Below, piece after piece: positions 9,520 to 16,949 of a stretch of 23,542 nucleotides of DNA; positions within the stretch are counted from its first letter, which is position 1, and each line of letters starts with the position of its first letter. This stretch comes from a virus. The notes beneath the pieces are model-generated. The model was given only the letters and a program-made list of their open reading frames with translations. It was not told the origin of the DNA and did not search any database. The position numbers and the translations under genes were made by a program. Location: positions 1-23,542 of the IMG/VR virus record IMGVR_UViG_3300025137_000298. One strand, 5' to 3'.

Positions 9520-10914
9520 ATGGCATATATTTCATTTCAACCACATGACCATTTTGACTGCCCTACATGGACAGGTAGTGATAGTACAACTACAATTAAT
9601 GGAATGTCTTTTAAACCTGATTCAATATGGATGAACAGATATAATGGTGCTGGACACCCAGTATTAAACAATTCATCAGAGGGTACAGGACAAAACTGGA
9701 TTCCATCAGGAAACAATGCAAACGATACAACGGTTCATGTAGCTAGTTATACCTCAGATGGTTTTACTCTAACAGGAAATATAGCAAATACTAATGACGC
9801 TAGTGAGTTATATGTAGGTGCTTGTTGGAAAGCAGGTGGTACATCACCATCACAAACATATGTTGTAAAAGTAGTTTCTGATAGTGGAAATAAATATAGA
9901 TTTGATGATTTTGGTACAAGTGCTGTTGCTATACAATTACAGGAAGGTGGCACTTACACATTTGACCAAGCAGATAGTTCAAATAATGGTCACCCTTTAA
10001 GATTTTCAACAACAGCAGATGGTTCACATGGTGGCGGAAGTGAATATACAACTGGAGTTACAGCTTCAGGAACACCAGGAAATGCTGGTGCAAAAACAGT
10101 AATTGTTGTTGCCGCTTCGGCCGCAACTCTTTATTACTATTGTACTGCTCATTCAGGAATGGGTGGAACAGCAAATACAAATGTTACAGCAGGCTCATCA
10201 AATTTTGCTGGAAGTATTTTATCAGTAGCTTCTGTAAATACGACTGCTGGTATATCAATATTAAAATATACTGGAACAGGTGCTAATGGCACGATTGGTC
10301 ATGGATTAGGTGCTGTACCAAAATATATAATAGGAAAATCAACAACAGTTACAGACAGAGGAGATGTTTTTGCTGGTGGCACAACAATATACTCTGATAC
10401 TGAAACAGATTTAATACAGTTTGCCACGACTGGTGCTAATCAAGATGACGCTGATGGTTGGAATGATACAAAACCTACAAATACAGTATTTTCTATAGGA
10501 AGTAAAACACATCACAATACTAGTGGTGCTGCTTCTATTGCTTATTGTTTTGCAGAGATTAAAGGGTTTAGTAAGTTTGGATTTTATATAGGCAATGGTA
10601 ATGTTCGAGGACCTAAAATTTATTGTGGATTTAGACCAAAATGGATAATGTGTAAAAATTGGGGTGCTACTGAAGATTGGTTTGTAAAAGTATCAGGATT
10701 AACAGGTTATGGTTTTGGTGGTACAAAAACAAGAACGATTAAATATGCTAATAATGCCAACTCAACAAATTGTACTATAAACTTTGAAAGCAATGGTTTT
10801 AGAGTAACCACATCAGATGGTAAAGCAAATGGTGATGGTGCTAAATATATATACATGGCTTTTGCAGAAATGCCAGTAGTAGGAAGTAACGGAACAATAT
10901 CACTAGCTACATAG
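9520..10914 (+). CDS. DUF7483-like phage adhesin with inserted cupredoxin-like domain, module copy B gene 2
   Basis: This is a 464-aa protein. The flanks match the paralogue at 6944 (FKPDSIWMNRYNG, then GTGANGTIGHGLGAVPKYII, WNDTKPTNTVFSIG, IAYCFAEIKGFSKFG, CGFRPKWIMCKNWG). Between them, about residues 113-221 form a small beta domain containing GHPLRF and YYYCTAHSGMGG. His158, Cys208, His211 and Met214 have the order and C-x2-H-x2-M spacing of a type-1 copper centre as in amicyanin. The copper role is an inference from these residues. AGGAG at 9509-9513 precedes the ATG. The start and the whole domain numbering are matched exactly by the paralogue at 15493. It is probably a receptor-contact or stability domain on the tail. 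Confidence 0.72.
   Translation: MAYISFQPHDHFDCPTWTGSDSTTTINGMSFKPDSIWMNRYNGAGHPVLNNSSEGTGQNWIPSGNNANDTTVHVASYTSDGFTLTGNIANTNDASELYVGACWKAGGTSPSQTYVVKVVSDSGNKYRFDDFGTSAVAIQLQEGGTYTFDQADSSNNGHPLRFSTTADGSHGGGSEYTTGVTASGTPGNAGAKTVIVVAASAATLYYYCTAHSGMGGTANTNVTAGSSNFAGSILSVASVNTTAGISILKYTGTGANGTIGHGLGAVPKYIIGKSTTVTDRGDVFAGGTTIYSDTETDLIQFATTGANQDDADGWNDTKPTNTVFSIGSKTHHNTSGAASIAYCFAEIKGFSKFGFYIGNGNVRGPKIYCGFRPKWIMCKNWGATEDWFVKVSGLTGYGFGGTKTRTIKYANNANSTNCTINFESNGFRVTTSDGKANGDGAKYIYMAFAEMPVVGSNGTISLAT
9856..10182 (+). repeat. Cupredoxin-domain direct repeat, copy 1
   Basis: These 327 bases align without gaps to 15829-16155. I count 27 mismatches by hand, about 92% identity, and the final 75 bases are identical. 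The surrounding paralogous sequence is clearly less similar, which suggests recent copying or gene conversion limited to this domain. Confidence 0.85.
10108..10127 (+). other. Potential RNA hairpin with TTCG loop, copy 1
   Basis: GTTGCCGCTTCGGCCGCAAC folds into an eight-position stem with one C-C mismatch around a c(UUCG)g loop, inside the cupredoxin-coding segment. It is GC-rich compared with its surroundings. Confidence 0.45.
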
Positions 10915-10923
10915 GAAAATAAA

Positions 10924-11274
10924 ATGGCAATTACACAAAAAACAGCAGAAAATTTTAGTATAGACCAAGGGGCAACTTTTAGTAAAAACTTTACTATTAC
11001 TACCGATGGTTCTACTGCTTATGATATATCAGGATTAGTCTTAGTATCAGAAATGAGAAAGGGATATGATTCTTCTAGTACAACTGCTACATTTACAGCA
11101 AGTGTAGTTACAGGTGCAAGTGGCATATATAAATTACAATTGTCAGAACCTACTACAGCTTCAATTACTGCTGGTAGATATGTTTATGATGTAGAATTAA
11201 TTTTAGCTGATTCAACAATAGAAAAAGTACATTATGGTGTTATAACCGTACATCCAGAGGTAACCAAGTTATAA
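10924..11274 (+). CDS. Small phage tail protein, fibre/baseplate adaptor-like
   Basis: This is a 116-aa protein. It contains FSIDQGATFSKNFTI, then a D-I-S-G-L-V-L-V-S-E-M-R-K-G strand, ASGIYKLQLSEPTTASITAG and RYVYDVELILADSTIEKVHY, ending GVITVHPEVTKL. This beta-sandwich pattern resembles small marine-phage virion proteins and, loosely, the N-terminal attachment domain of baseplate BppU-type proteins. The start has an AGGAAAA site just after the preceding stop, and the TAA overlaps the next ATG. A role as adaptor between baseplate and fibres is inferred from the pattern and location only. Confidence 0.6.
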   Translation: MAITQKTAENFSIDQGATFSKNFTITTDGSTAYDISGLVLVSEMRKGYDSSSTTATFTASVVTGASGIYKLQLSEPTTASITAGRYVYDVELILADSTIEKVHYGVITVHPEVTKL

Positions 11275-12152
11275 TGAATGATTTACAAGAGTTTTTTAAA
11301 TCTGTTGCTATAGAAAAAAAGAAGGTCGCTGAAGAACAATCAAGACTTCAAGAAAGAGAGCAAAGATTACAACCACAAGTTAAGGTCGAATTAAATGACC
11401 TGTCAGACTTTTTTGGTGTTTTAGGTAATGCAAAAAGAAATCTAAGACCACAAACAATAAAACAAATTTCAGAAACTCCTAAAGTAGAAGAAATCAAATT
11501 AAATTTAGAGTTAGAAAGTTTTTTCAATAGACTATCTAGTTTTGAAAATGCATTAGAAAAAATAGACCAACCACAACAAGAACCTATTATACAAGAACAA
11601 ATTATTGAACCTGTAATTCAACCTGAAACTCATAAGGCAGAAAATAGAATAATACGAGAAGTAATAGAAGAAACACCTGAAGAAAAGGTAGAAGAAGTTA
11701 AACCAGTAGATTTAAATGAGCTTCGTTTCCCTACTAAAGAAATGATGTCTGAATCAGAAGATACTAATGTTTCACAATTAGCAGAGGCAATGAATAGGTT
11801 TAATAAAAAAGATGAAATTATTACTGAAGAAATATCAGACTTAGAACAATTAAAAAGAGAATTTAAAAACTTTAAAGATACAGTTATTAAACAAATGTCT
11901 ACTATTGGTGGTGGCGGTGAAGTTAATCTATTAAAATTAGATGATATCGACACAGGTGCAATAGGTGATGGTAAAGTATTATCATACAATTCAGGAACTG
12001 GTAAATTACAATTTGTTACAGGTGGTGCAGGTGCATTAGCAGACTTAACAGATGTTGATGATACTGATTTAGCAAATGATTCTATTATGCAATACAATTC
12101 AACTTCTGGTAAATTTGAATTTACAAATGAATTAGACGGAGGTACTGTATAA
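11274..12152 (+). CDS. Virion structural protein with coiled-coil N-terminus and beta-repeat C-terminus
   Basis: This is a 292-aa protein. Residues 1-40 are a charged coiled coil (FFKSVAIEKKKVAEEQSRLQ). A related FF-containing segment recurs three times: LQEFFKSVA near residue 4, LSDFFGVLGNAKRN near 43 and LESFFNRLSSFENA near 81. Residues 115-205 are Glu/Lys-rich and helical. The C-terminus after GGGGEVNLLKL carries two copies of a short repeat (DDIDTGAIGDGKVLSYNSGT-GKLQF and TDVDDTDLANDSIMQYNSTS-GKFEF). Such repeats occur in fibre and tail proteins of marine T4-like phages. The threefold FF motif may bind repeated partner sites. The gene is coupled by TAATG on both sides. Its exact role is unknown. 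Confidence 0.65.
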   Translation: MNDLQEFFKSVAIEKKKVAEEQSRLQEREQRLQPQVKVELNDLSDFFGVLGNAKRNLRPQTIKQISETPKVEEIKLNLELESFFNRLSSFENALEKIDQPQQEPIIQEQIIEPVIQPETHKAENRIIREVIEETPEEKVEEVKPVDLNELRFPTKEMMSESEDTNVSQLAEAMNRFNKKDEIITEEISDLEQLKREFKNFKDTVIKQMSTIGGGGEVNLLKLDDIDTGAIGDGKVLSYNSGTGKLQFVTGGAGALADLTDVDDTDLANDSIMQYNSTSGKFEFTNELDGGTV

Positions 12153-12718
12153 TGCCTGTTGCAATTAAGATAAAAAGATTTACAACTGCTAGTGATGTAC
12201 CTAATACTTCAGAATTAGTAGATGGCGAAATTGCAGTTAATGTTGCCGACAAAAAAATCTATGTAAGAGATGGTTCAACTATTGTTGAAATGACGGCAGA
12301 TTTAAGTTCTGTTGCTGAAGATATAATACCTGATGGTAATGGTACAAGAAGTTTAGGAAGTGCAGCTAAAAGATGGAAAGATTTGTTTCTTTCTGGAGAT
12401 ACAATTAACTTAGGTGGTGCATTAATATCATCTGATGGCACTGGTACTGTATCAGTATCGGCAACAGGTGTAACTTTACCTGAAGATTCTAAAACTGCCG
12501 GTGGTAATAAACTTGCAGTACAAAGTAGTGGTGCGACAAGACAAGTAATTAGAAAAGTACCATTTTTTACAGCAGCTGGTGGTTTGAATACAACTAATAA
12601 ACTTTTTGAATTTAATGCTACGATTGATAATAGAAGGACTTTTGATGAGGTTCACGGATTTACATTGACAAATGGAAGTAGTAATGCAAATAGTGAGATA
12701 ACTCTGTTTCAATTTTAA
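12152..12718 (+). CDS. Tail fibre-like protein with Mtd-type N-terminal repeat
   Basis: This is a 188-aa protein. The N-terminus (IKIKRFTTASDVPNTSELVD, then GEIAVNVADKKIYVRDG) matches the pattern of the short N-terminal intertwining repeat seen in tropism-determinant and fibre proteins. The middle has the phage-fibre signature LGSAAKRWKDLFLSGDTINL, followed by GGALISSDGTGTVSVSATG. The C-terminal 60 residues (VIRKVPFFTAAGGLNTTNKL onward) are beta-rich and not recognised. The gene is coupled by TAATG to the gene before it. A late promoter-like element overlaps or immediately follows its stop. It is probably a short fibre or fibre-base subunit. Confidence 0.65.
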   Translation: MPVAIKIKRFTTASDVPNTSELVDGEIAVNVADKKIYVRDGSTIVEMTADLSSVAEDIIPDGNGTRSLGSAAKRWKDLFLSGDTINLGGALISSDGTGTVSVSATGVTLPEDSKTAGGNKLAVQSSGATRQVIRKVPFFTAAGGLNTTNKLFEFNATIDNRRTFDEVHGFTLTNGSSNANSEITLFQF

Positions 12719-12724
12719 TAAATA
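12717..12724 (+). promoter_or_regulatory. T4-type late promoter (AATAAATA)
   Basis: AATAAATA followed by GTATAC matches the NATAAATA late -10 element of T4-like phages. It overlaps the stop of the gene before it and lies 24 bases before the ATG at 12748, with a GAGAGG ribosome site between. Confidence 0.6.
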
Positions 12725-12747
12725 GTATACAACGAGAGGGATAATAA

Positions 12748-14034
12748 ATGGCAGTTAAAACGCCAATACGAGGAGTTTTTGATGGTTCAACAGCCACAGG
12801 ACTTGCCGAGTTTCAATCAGGAGATTTTATAGCACTAACCCATGGTGGTTTAGGTGCTTCGTTGTCTATTGGTTCTGCCGGTCAAGTATTAAAAGTAAAT
12901 TCTGGTGCTTCAGCATTAGAGTTTGGTTCTGTTGAAACAATCGTAAATATAGATGGTGCAACTAATTTAGAAAGTGCCACACTAGCCGTTGGAGATAAAC
13001 TATTATTATCAGATGATGGTACAGAAGGTAGAGTATTATTATCACAATTAGATACTTTATATTCAGGCACAACAAAAACACTTACAAATAAAACAATAAG
13101 TGGTAGCTCAAATACTTTATCAAATATTGGTAATAGCTCATTAAGTAATTCAAGTGTAAACTTTGGTGGAGTTACAGTAGCACTTGGTGCTTCTGATACA
13201 ACTCCTGCTTTTAATTTATCGGATGCTACATCTTATCCTACAAGTTCATTAACAGGAACAATTACAAATGCTCAATTAGCAGGTTCAATTGCAAATGCTA
13301 AATTATCAAATTCATCAATAACAGTTACAGATGGTTCAAACTCAACTGCTACTGCTTTAGGTGGAACAATAACTTTTGCAGGAACAAGTAATGAGGTTAC
13401 TGTTGCCGAATCTTCTGGCACAATTACAATAGGTTTACCAGACAATGTTACTATTGCAGGTAATTTAACTGTAAGTGGTACAACAACAGAAGTATCATCA
13501 ACAACAATTAATGTTGCAGACCCATTATTAAGTATGGCGACAAATAATGGTGGAGCTGACGCTGTTGATATAGGATTTTATGGATTATATGATACAAGTG
13601 GTTCACAAGATTTATATGCTGGATTATTTAGGGACGCTAGTGATTCAGGTAAATTTAAATTATTTAAAGATAATCAGGCTGTACCAGATACAACAGTTAA
13701 TACTAGTGGTACAGGATATGCTGTAGGAACACTTGTTGCAAACTTAGAAGGAAATGTTACAGGTAATGTAACAGGTAATACTTCAGGCACATCTGGTTCA
13801 ACAACAGGAAATGCAGCTACGGCTACAATATTAGCAACAGCAAGAACAATAAATAATGTTTCATTTAATGGTTCAGCAAACATAGATGTTGGTACAGTTA
13901 CATCAGGTTCAACTTCAATAACATCTAGTTTAGGTTCTATGGCATTAAATTCTGAAAGATTAGATATACCTGTTGGATTTATTACAATAAACATTGGGGG
14001 AACTAACTACAAATTGCCTTATTATAGTGCATAA
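12748..14034 (+). CDS. Repetitive tail fibre protein
   Basis: This is a 428-aa fibre protein. It starts MAVKTPIRGVFDGSTATGLA, followed by FIALTHGGLGASLSIGSAGQ. Around residues 105-120 is TKTLTNKTISGSSNTLSNIG. Around 145-185 is the common marine-phage stretch ALGASDTTPAFNLSDATSYP, then TSSLTGTITNAQLAGSIANA-KLSNSS. Around 235-300 is LTVSGTTTEVSSTTINVADP-LLSMATNNGGADAVDIGFYG. Near the end is ATATILATARTINNVSFNGS-ANIDVG, the usual pre-tip signature of long fibres. It has no signal peptide and a low charge, as in trimeric fibre shafts. It has its own late promoter and a GAGAGG ribosome site. It is probably a long tail fibre or part of one, and probably needs a chaperone not visible here. Confidence 0.75.
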   Translation: MAVKTPIRGVFDGSTATGLAEFQSGDFIALTHGGLGASLSIGSAGQVLKVNSGASALEFGSVETIVNIDGATNLESATLAVGDKLLLSDDGTEGRVLLSQLDTLYSGTTKTLTNKTISGSSNTLSNIGNSSLSNSSVNFGGVTVALGASDTTPAFNLSDATSYPTSSLTGTITNAQLAGSIANAKLSNSSITVTDGSNSTATALGGTITFAGTSNEVTVAESSGTITIGLPDNVTIAGNLTVSGTTTEVSSTTINVADPLLSMATNNGGADAVDIGFYGLYDTSGSQDLYAGLFRDASDSGKFKLFKDNQAVPDTTVNTSGTGYAVGTLVANLEGNVTGNVTGNTSGTSGSTTGNAATATILATARTINNVSFNGSANIDVGTVTSGSTSITSSLGSMALNSERLDIPVGFITINIGGTNYKLPYYSA

Positions 14035-14037
14035 ATA
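14030..14037 (+). promoter_or_regulatory. T4-type late promoter (CATAAATA)
   Basis: CATAAATA followed by GTA overlaps the TAA stop of the fibre gene and lies 19 bases before the ATG at 14056. The 26 bases from here to the start codon match the leader before gene 13 at 23 positions, including the AAGGAATTAA ribosome-site region. Confidence 0.7.
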
Positions 14038-14055
14038 GTAGAAAGGAATTAATAT

Positions 14056-15483
14056 ATGACACTCAGTACAACAAATTTAACAAGAGCAACATCTTCTGGT
14101 GGAAATCAGAAGAAATATACCTGTTCGGTTTGGCTTAAGCCATCTAACATAAGACAAGGAAGTAGAACAATACTTAGCTCAGATGTTGAAGATGATGGAA
14201 ATAACTATGCTTCTTGGTCCTTTGAGGCCGATGGTATTATAAAATTTATTAATGTAACAGGTGGTTCACTTGTTACTAATTATCAAGCTAATGACCAGTC
14301 TTTAGATTGTACTGCTTGGATGCATTGTGTACTAAGAATAGACACAGCAAATTCTACATCAGGTGATAGAATCAGAATGTATATAAACAATAAACAAGTA
14401 ACTTCATGGGGATACTCAACAACTCCAAATAATAATGATACAGGAATGTTTAAATCAGGAAGTGCTACATTAATTGGTGCAAGACATAGTTCATCTTCTC
14501 AAAGTAGATGGGAAGGCTCGATGGCTCATATGCATATAGTGGACGGCCAGAGCTATGCACCCTCAGTATTTGCGGAGACGGATTCTGCTACCGGTGAGTG
14601 GGTTCCAAAATTATCCCCCTCAGGTATTACATATGGAACAAACGGAGCATTTTTAAAATTTGAAAACTCAAGTGCTATGGGCACAGACAGTAGTGGAAAT
14701 AGTAATAATTATACAGTAGTAGGTCCATTAAGACAAGGTGTTGATACACCAAGTAATAATTTTCTGAAATTAGACCCCTTTCAAGGTTATGCAACTAACC
14801 AATATGGTGCTGTTACAGTAGATTTTGGTGGTACTGCAACTCTTGGCGACAATGGAACCAGTATGAGGAGCTGTAATGGAACATTAATGGCTAAAAAAGG
14901 TAAATGGTATTGTGAATTTAAACTCACACAGGACGCAGGTAAACTTGCAGGTATGGGTATTTACAAAAATGGTACACATGCTTCTAGAAGGTGGCAGTAT
15001 GAAGGTAATAATTCTTCTCCTGGTAGAGAAACAGGTTCTAATGGAGATGAAGGTATAACTTATGAACCATTAGGGTCATCTTTTCATATTATAAAAAATA
15101 ATTCAGGAACTGCTTATGGAGCTCAAGCTTCACAAAATGATATATTTGGTATGGCAGTTGATTTAGATAATGGCAAAATATGGTTTTCAAGAAATGGTAC
15201 ATTTCTTAATGCACCAGGAACATCAAATGTAGGAAACCCAGCAACAGGTGCTAATCCTGGTTTAACATTTACTGTAGGTGATGAGTATTGGGGAGTCCAT
15301 GCTTCTGCTACAAGTGATGGTTCAGGAAATGCTTATACTTACATAAATTCTGGCCAAGGACATTTTGGTTCTACAGTGGTTTCATCTGGTAATTTGGATG
15401 CCGGTGGTAAAGGTACATTTGAATATGCAGTTCCATCTGGTTTTTATGCCTGGTGTACTGATAATATTGCAACTCAAGGATAG
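14056..15483 (+). CDS. LamG/SPRY-like phage adhesin, module copy C gene 1
   Basis: This 475-aa protein is the third paralogue of those at 5483 and 8077. The LamG-like half reads YTCSVWLKPSNI, CTAWMHCVLRIDTANSTSGD and IRMYINNKQ. The linker is IVDGQSYAPSVFAETDSATG-EWVPK, followed by GAFLKFENSSAMGTDSSGNS. The SPRY-like half reads KKGKWYCEFKLTQDAG and GKIWFSRNGTFLNAPGTSNV, ending VPSGFYAWCTDNIATQG. It is separated from copies A and B by four other tail genes and has its own late promoter and an AAAGGA ribosome site. This suggests an independently expressed adhesin of the same architecture. Target specificity is unknown. Confidence 0.72.
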   Translation: MTLSTTNLTRATSSGGNQKKYTCSVWLKPSNIRQGSRTILSSDVEDDGNNYASWSFEADGIIKFINVTGGSLVTNYQANDQSLDCTAWMHCVLRIDTANSTSGDRIRMYINNKQVTSWGYSTTPNNNDTGMFKSGSATLIGARHSSSSQSRWEGSMAHMHIVDGQSYAPSVFAETDSATGEWVPKLSPSGITYGTNGAFLKFENSSAMGTDSSGNSNNYTVVGPLRQGVDTPSNNFLKLDPFQGYATNQYGAVTVDFGGTATLGDNGTSMRSCNGTLMAKKGKWYCEFKLTQDAGKLAGMGIYKNGTHASRRWQYEGNNSSPGRETGSNGDEGITYEPLGSSFHIIKNNSGTAYGAQASQNDIFGMAVDLDNGKIWFSRNGTFLNAPGTSNVGNPATGANPGLTFTVGDEYWGVHASATSDGSGNAYTYINSGQGHFGSTVVSSGNLDAGGKGTFEYAVPSGFYAWCTDNIATQG

Positions 15484-15492
15484 GAGAACGAC

Positions 15493-16911
15493 ATGGCATA
15501 TATAGCATTTCAACCACATGACCATTTTGACACACCATCATGGACAGGAAGTGATAGTACAACTACAATTAATGGAATGGCTTTTAAACCTGATTCAATA
15601 TTAATTAAAAGATATGATGGTAGTGGTCATCCTGTATGGAACGATTCATCAGGTGGCACAGCAAGAAACTGGATACCTAGTGGAAGTAATGCTGTTAATA
15701 CAACAGTGCATGTTGCAAGTTATACAGCAGACGGATTTACCTTAACAGGAAATATAAACGACACTAATGACGCTAATCAAAAATATGTAGCGACTTGTTG
15801 GAAAGGTGGAGGGGATGCTCCTGCTATAACTTATGTTGTAAAAGTAGTTTCAGATACAGGAAATAAATATAGATTTGATGATTTTGGAGCAAGTGCTGTT
15901 GCTTTAGAATTACAAGAAGGTGGAGTTTACACCTTTGACCAAGCAGATAGTTCAAACTCTGGTCACCCTTTAAGATTTTCAACAACAGCAAATGGTTCAC
16001 ATGGTGGTGGAAGTGAATACACAACAGGCGTTGTAGTATCAGGAACACCAGGAAATGCTGGTGCAAAAACAGTAATTACTGTTGCCGCTTCGGCCGCAAC
16101 TCTTTATTACTATTGTACTGCTCATTCAGGAATGGGTGGAACAGCAAATACAAATTCTACTCGTGGGTCATCAAATTTAAAAGGAAGTATTCATTCTCAA
16201 GTATCAGTAGATACAACCGGTGGTTTTAGTGTTGTAGAATACATTGGTACAGGTGCTAATGGCACGATTGGCCACGGTCTTAGTCAAGCTCCTAAACTTA
16301 TAATAGCAAAAAATACAACAGAAACCGATAGGGGAATAGTTTTAAATATGGGGAATACTTATGTAGCAGACCCAGCAACCGATATACATCAGTTTGCTCT
16401 CAATAGTTCTCAAGTAGATGATAACGCTGGTGGATGGAATGATACAGCACCAACTTCTACAGTATTTACAATAGGTTCTCTTGCTCTCCATAACGGAGAT
16501 TCAGACGCTTGTATAGCATATTGTTGGCATGAGGTTCAAGGACATTCTAAATTTGGATATTACTCTGGCAATGGGCAAGTATGTGGAACTACAATATATT
16601 GTGGATTTAGACCTAAATGGATATTAATAAAGAAAGATAGTTCAGCAGAAAATTGGGCAGGAAAATTTTATGATATAGATACATCTCTAAATGGAAAATT
16701 AGCCTCAACAGTTAAATATGATGACGCCACAACTTCATCAAACGCTTTTATTCAAGCAACAGCTGTTGGATTTAGAATAGCAACAACCGATGGTAAGATG
16801 AATAATGAAAATGATAAGTATTGGTACATGGCTTTTGCTGACATGCCAACAGTAGGTTCAAATGGAACACCTGCTTTAGCATGTAATGGTAGTAATGGAG
16901 TTACAGTTTAG
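15493..16911 (+). CDS. DUF7483-like phage adhesin with inserted cupredoxin-like domain, module copy C gene 2
   Basis: This is a 472-aa paralogue of the protein at 9520. The first 20 residues are almost identical (MAYIAFQPHDHFDTPSWTGS against MAYISFQPHDHFDCPTWTGS). The cupredoxin-like insert again spans about residues 113-221, with His158, Cys208, His211 and Met214 at the same numbers. The rest follows the family pattern (GANGTIGHGLSQAPKLIIAK, WNDTAPTSTVFTIG, CGFRPKWILIKKDS, YWYMAFADMPTVGSNGTPAL). The C-terminus is longer than in the paralogues (ACNGSNGVTV). It shares the GGATAGGAGAAC junction with its upstream partner, with AGGAG at 15482-15486. It is probably a host-contact tail protein. Confidence 0.72.
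   Translation: MAYIAFQPHDHFDTPSWTGSDSTTTINGMAFKPDSILIKRYDGSGHPVWNDSSGGTARNWIPSGSNAVNTTVHVASYTADGFTLTGNINDTNDANQKYVATCWKGGGDAPAITYVVKVVSDTGNKYRFDDFGASAVALELQEGGVYTFDQADSSNSGHPLRFSTTANGSHGGGSEYTTGVVVSGTPGNAGAKTVITVAASAATLYYYCTAHSGMGGTANTNSTRGSSNLKGSIHSQVSVDTTGGFSVVEYIGTGANGTIGHGLSQAPKLIIAKNTTETDRGIVLNMGNTYVADPATDIHQFALNSSQVDDNAGGWNDTAPTSTVFTIGSLALHNGDSDACIAYCWHEVQGHSKFGYYSGNGQVCGTTIYCGFRPKWILIKKDSSAENWAGKFYDIDTSLNGKLASTVKYDDATTSSNAFIQATAVGFRIATTDGKMNNENDKYWYMAFADMPTVGSNGTPALACNGSNGVTV
15829..16155 (+). repeat. Cupredoxin-domain direct repeat, copy 2
   Basis: This is the partner of 9856-10182, encoding residues 113-221 of the later adhesin in the same frame. The differences between copies are spread over all four bases and are not directed at adenines. 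Confidence 0.85.
16081..16100 (+). other. Potential RNA hairpin with TTCG loop, copy 2
   Basis: This is the same 20 bases as at 10108-10127, at the equivalent codons of the second cupredoxin insert. It lies in the 75-base stretch that is identical between the two copies. Confidence 0.45.
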
Positions 16912-16923
16912 ATTGATGAAACT

Positions 16924-16931
16924 CATAAATA
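16924..16931 (+). promoter_or_regulatory. T4-type late promoter (CATAAATA) for the neck genes
   Basis: CATAAATA then GTATAGAGGAATT lies between the adhesin stop and the ATG of gene 13, 19 bases before that ATG. It shares its layout with the element at 14030. It probably drives genes 13, 14 and 15. Confidence 0.75.
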
Positions 16932-16949
16932 GTATAGAGGAATTAAAAT

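Noticed and set aside
9413-9634. A + strand open frame spanning the junction between two adhesin genes.
   Set aside because: It overlaps two well-supported genes in another frame and its translation has no recognisable features.
11630-12097. A long open frame on the minus strand, and others at 763-1143, 2236-2574 and 13674-13994.
   Set aside because: Each lies opposite a clear + strand structural gene, has no ribosome site or family resemblance, and shows Ser/Val/Leu-rich composition typical of the complement of fibre coding sequence.
9856-16155. Near-identical cupredoxin segments as template and variable repeats of a diversity-generating retroelement.
   Set aside because: Mismatches are not directed at adenines, the repeats are two full coding domains, and no reverse transcriptase is present in the window.
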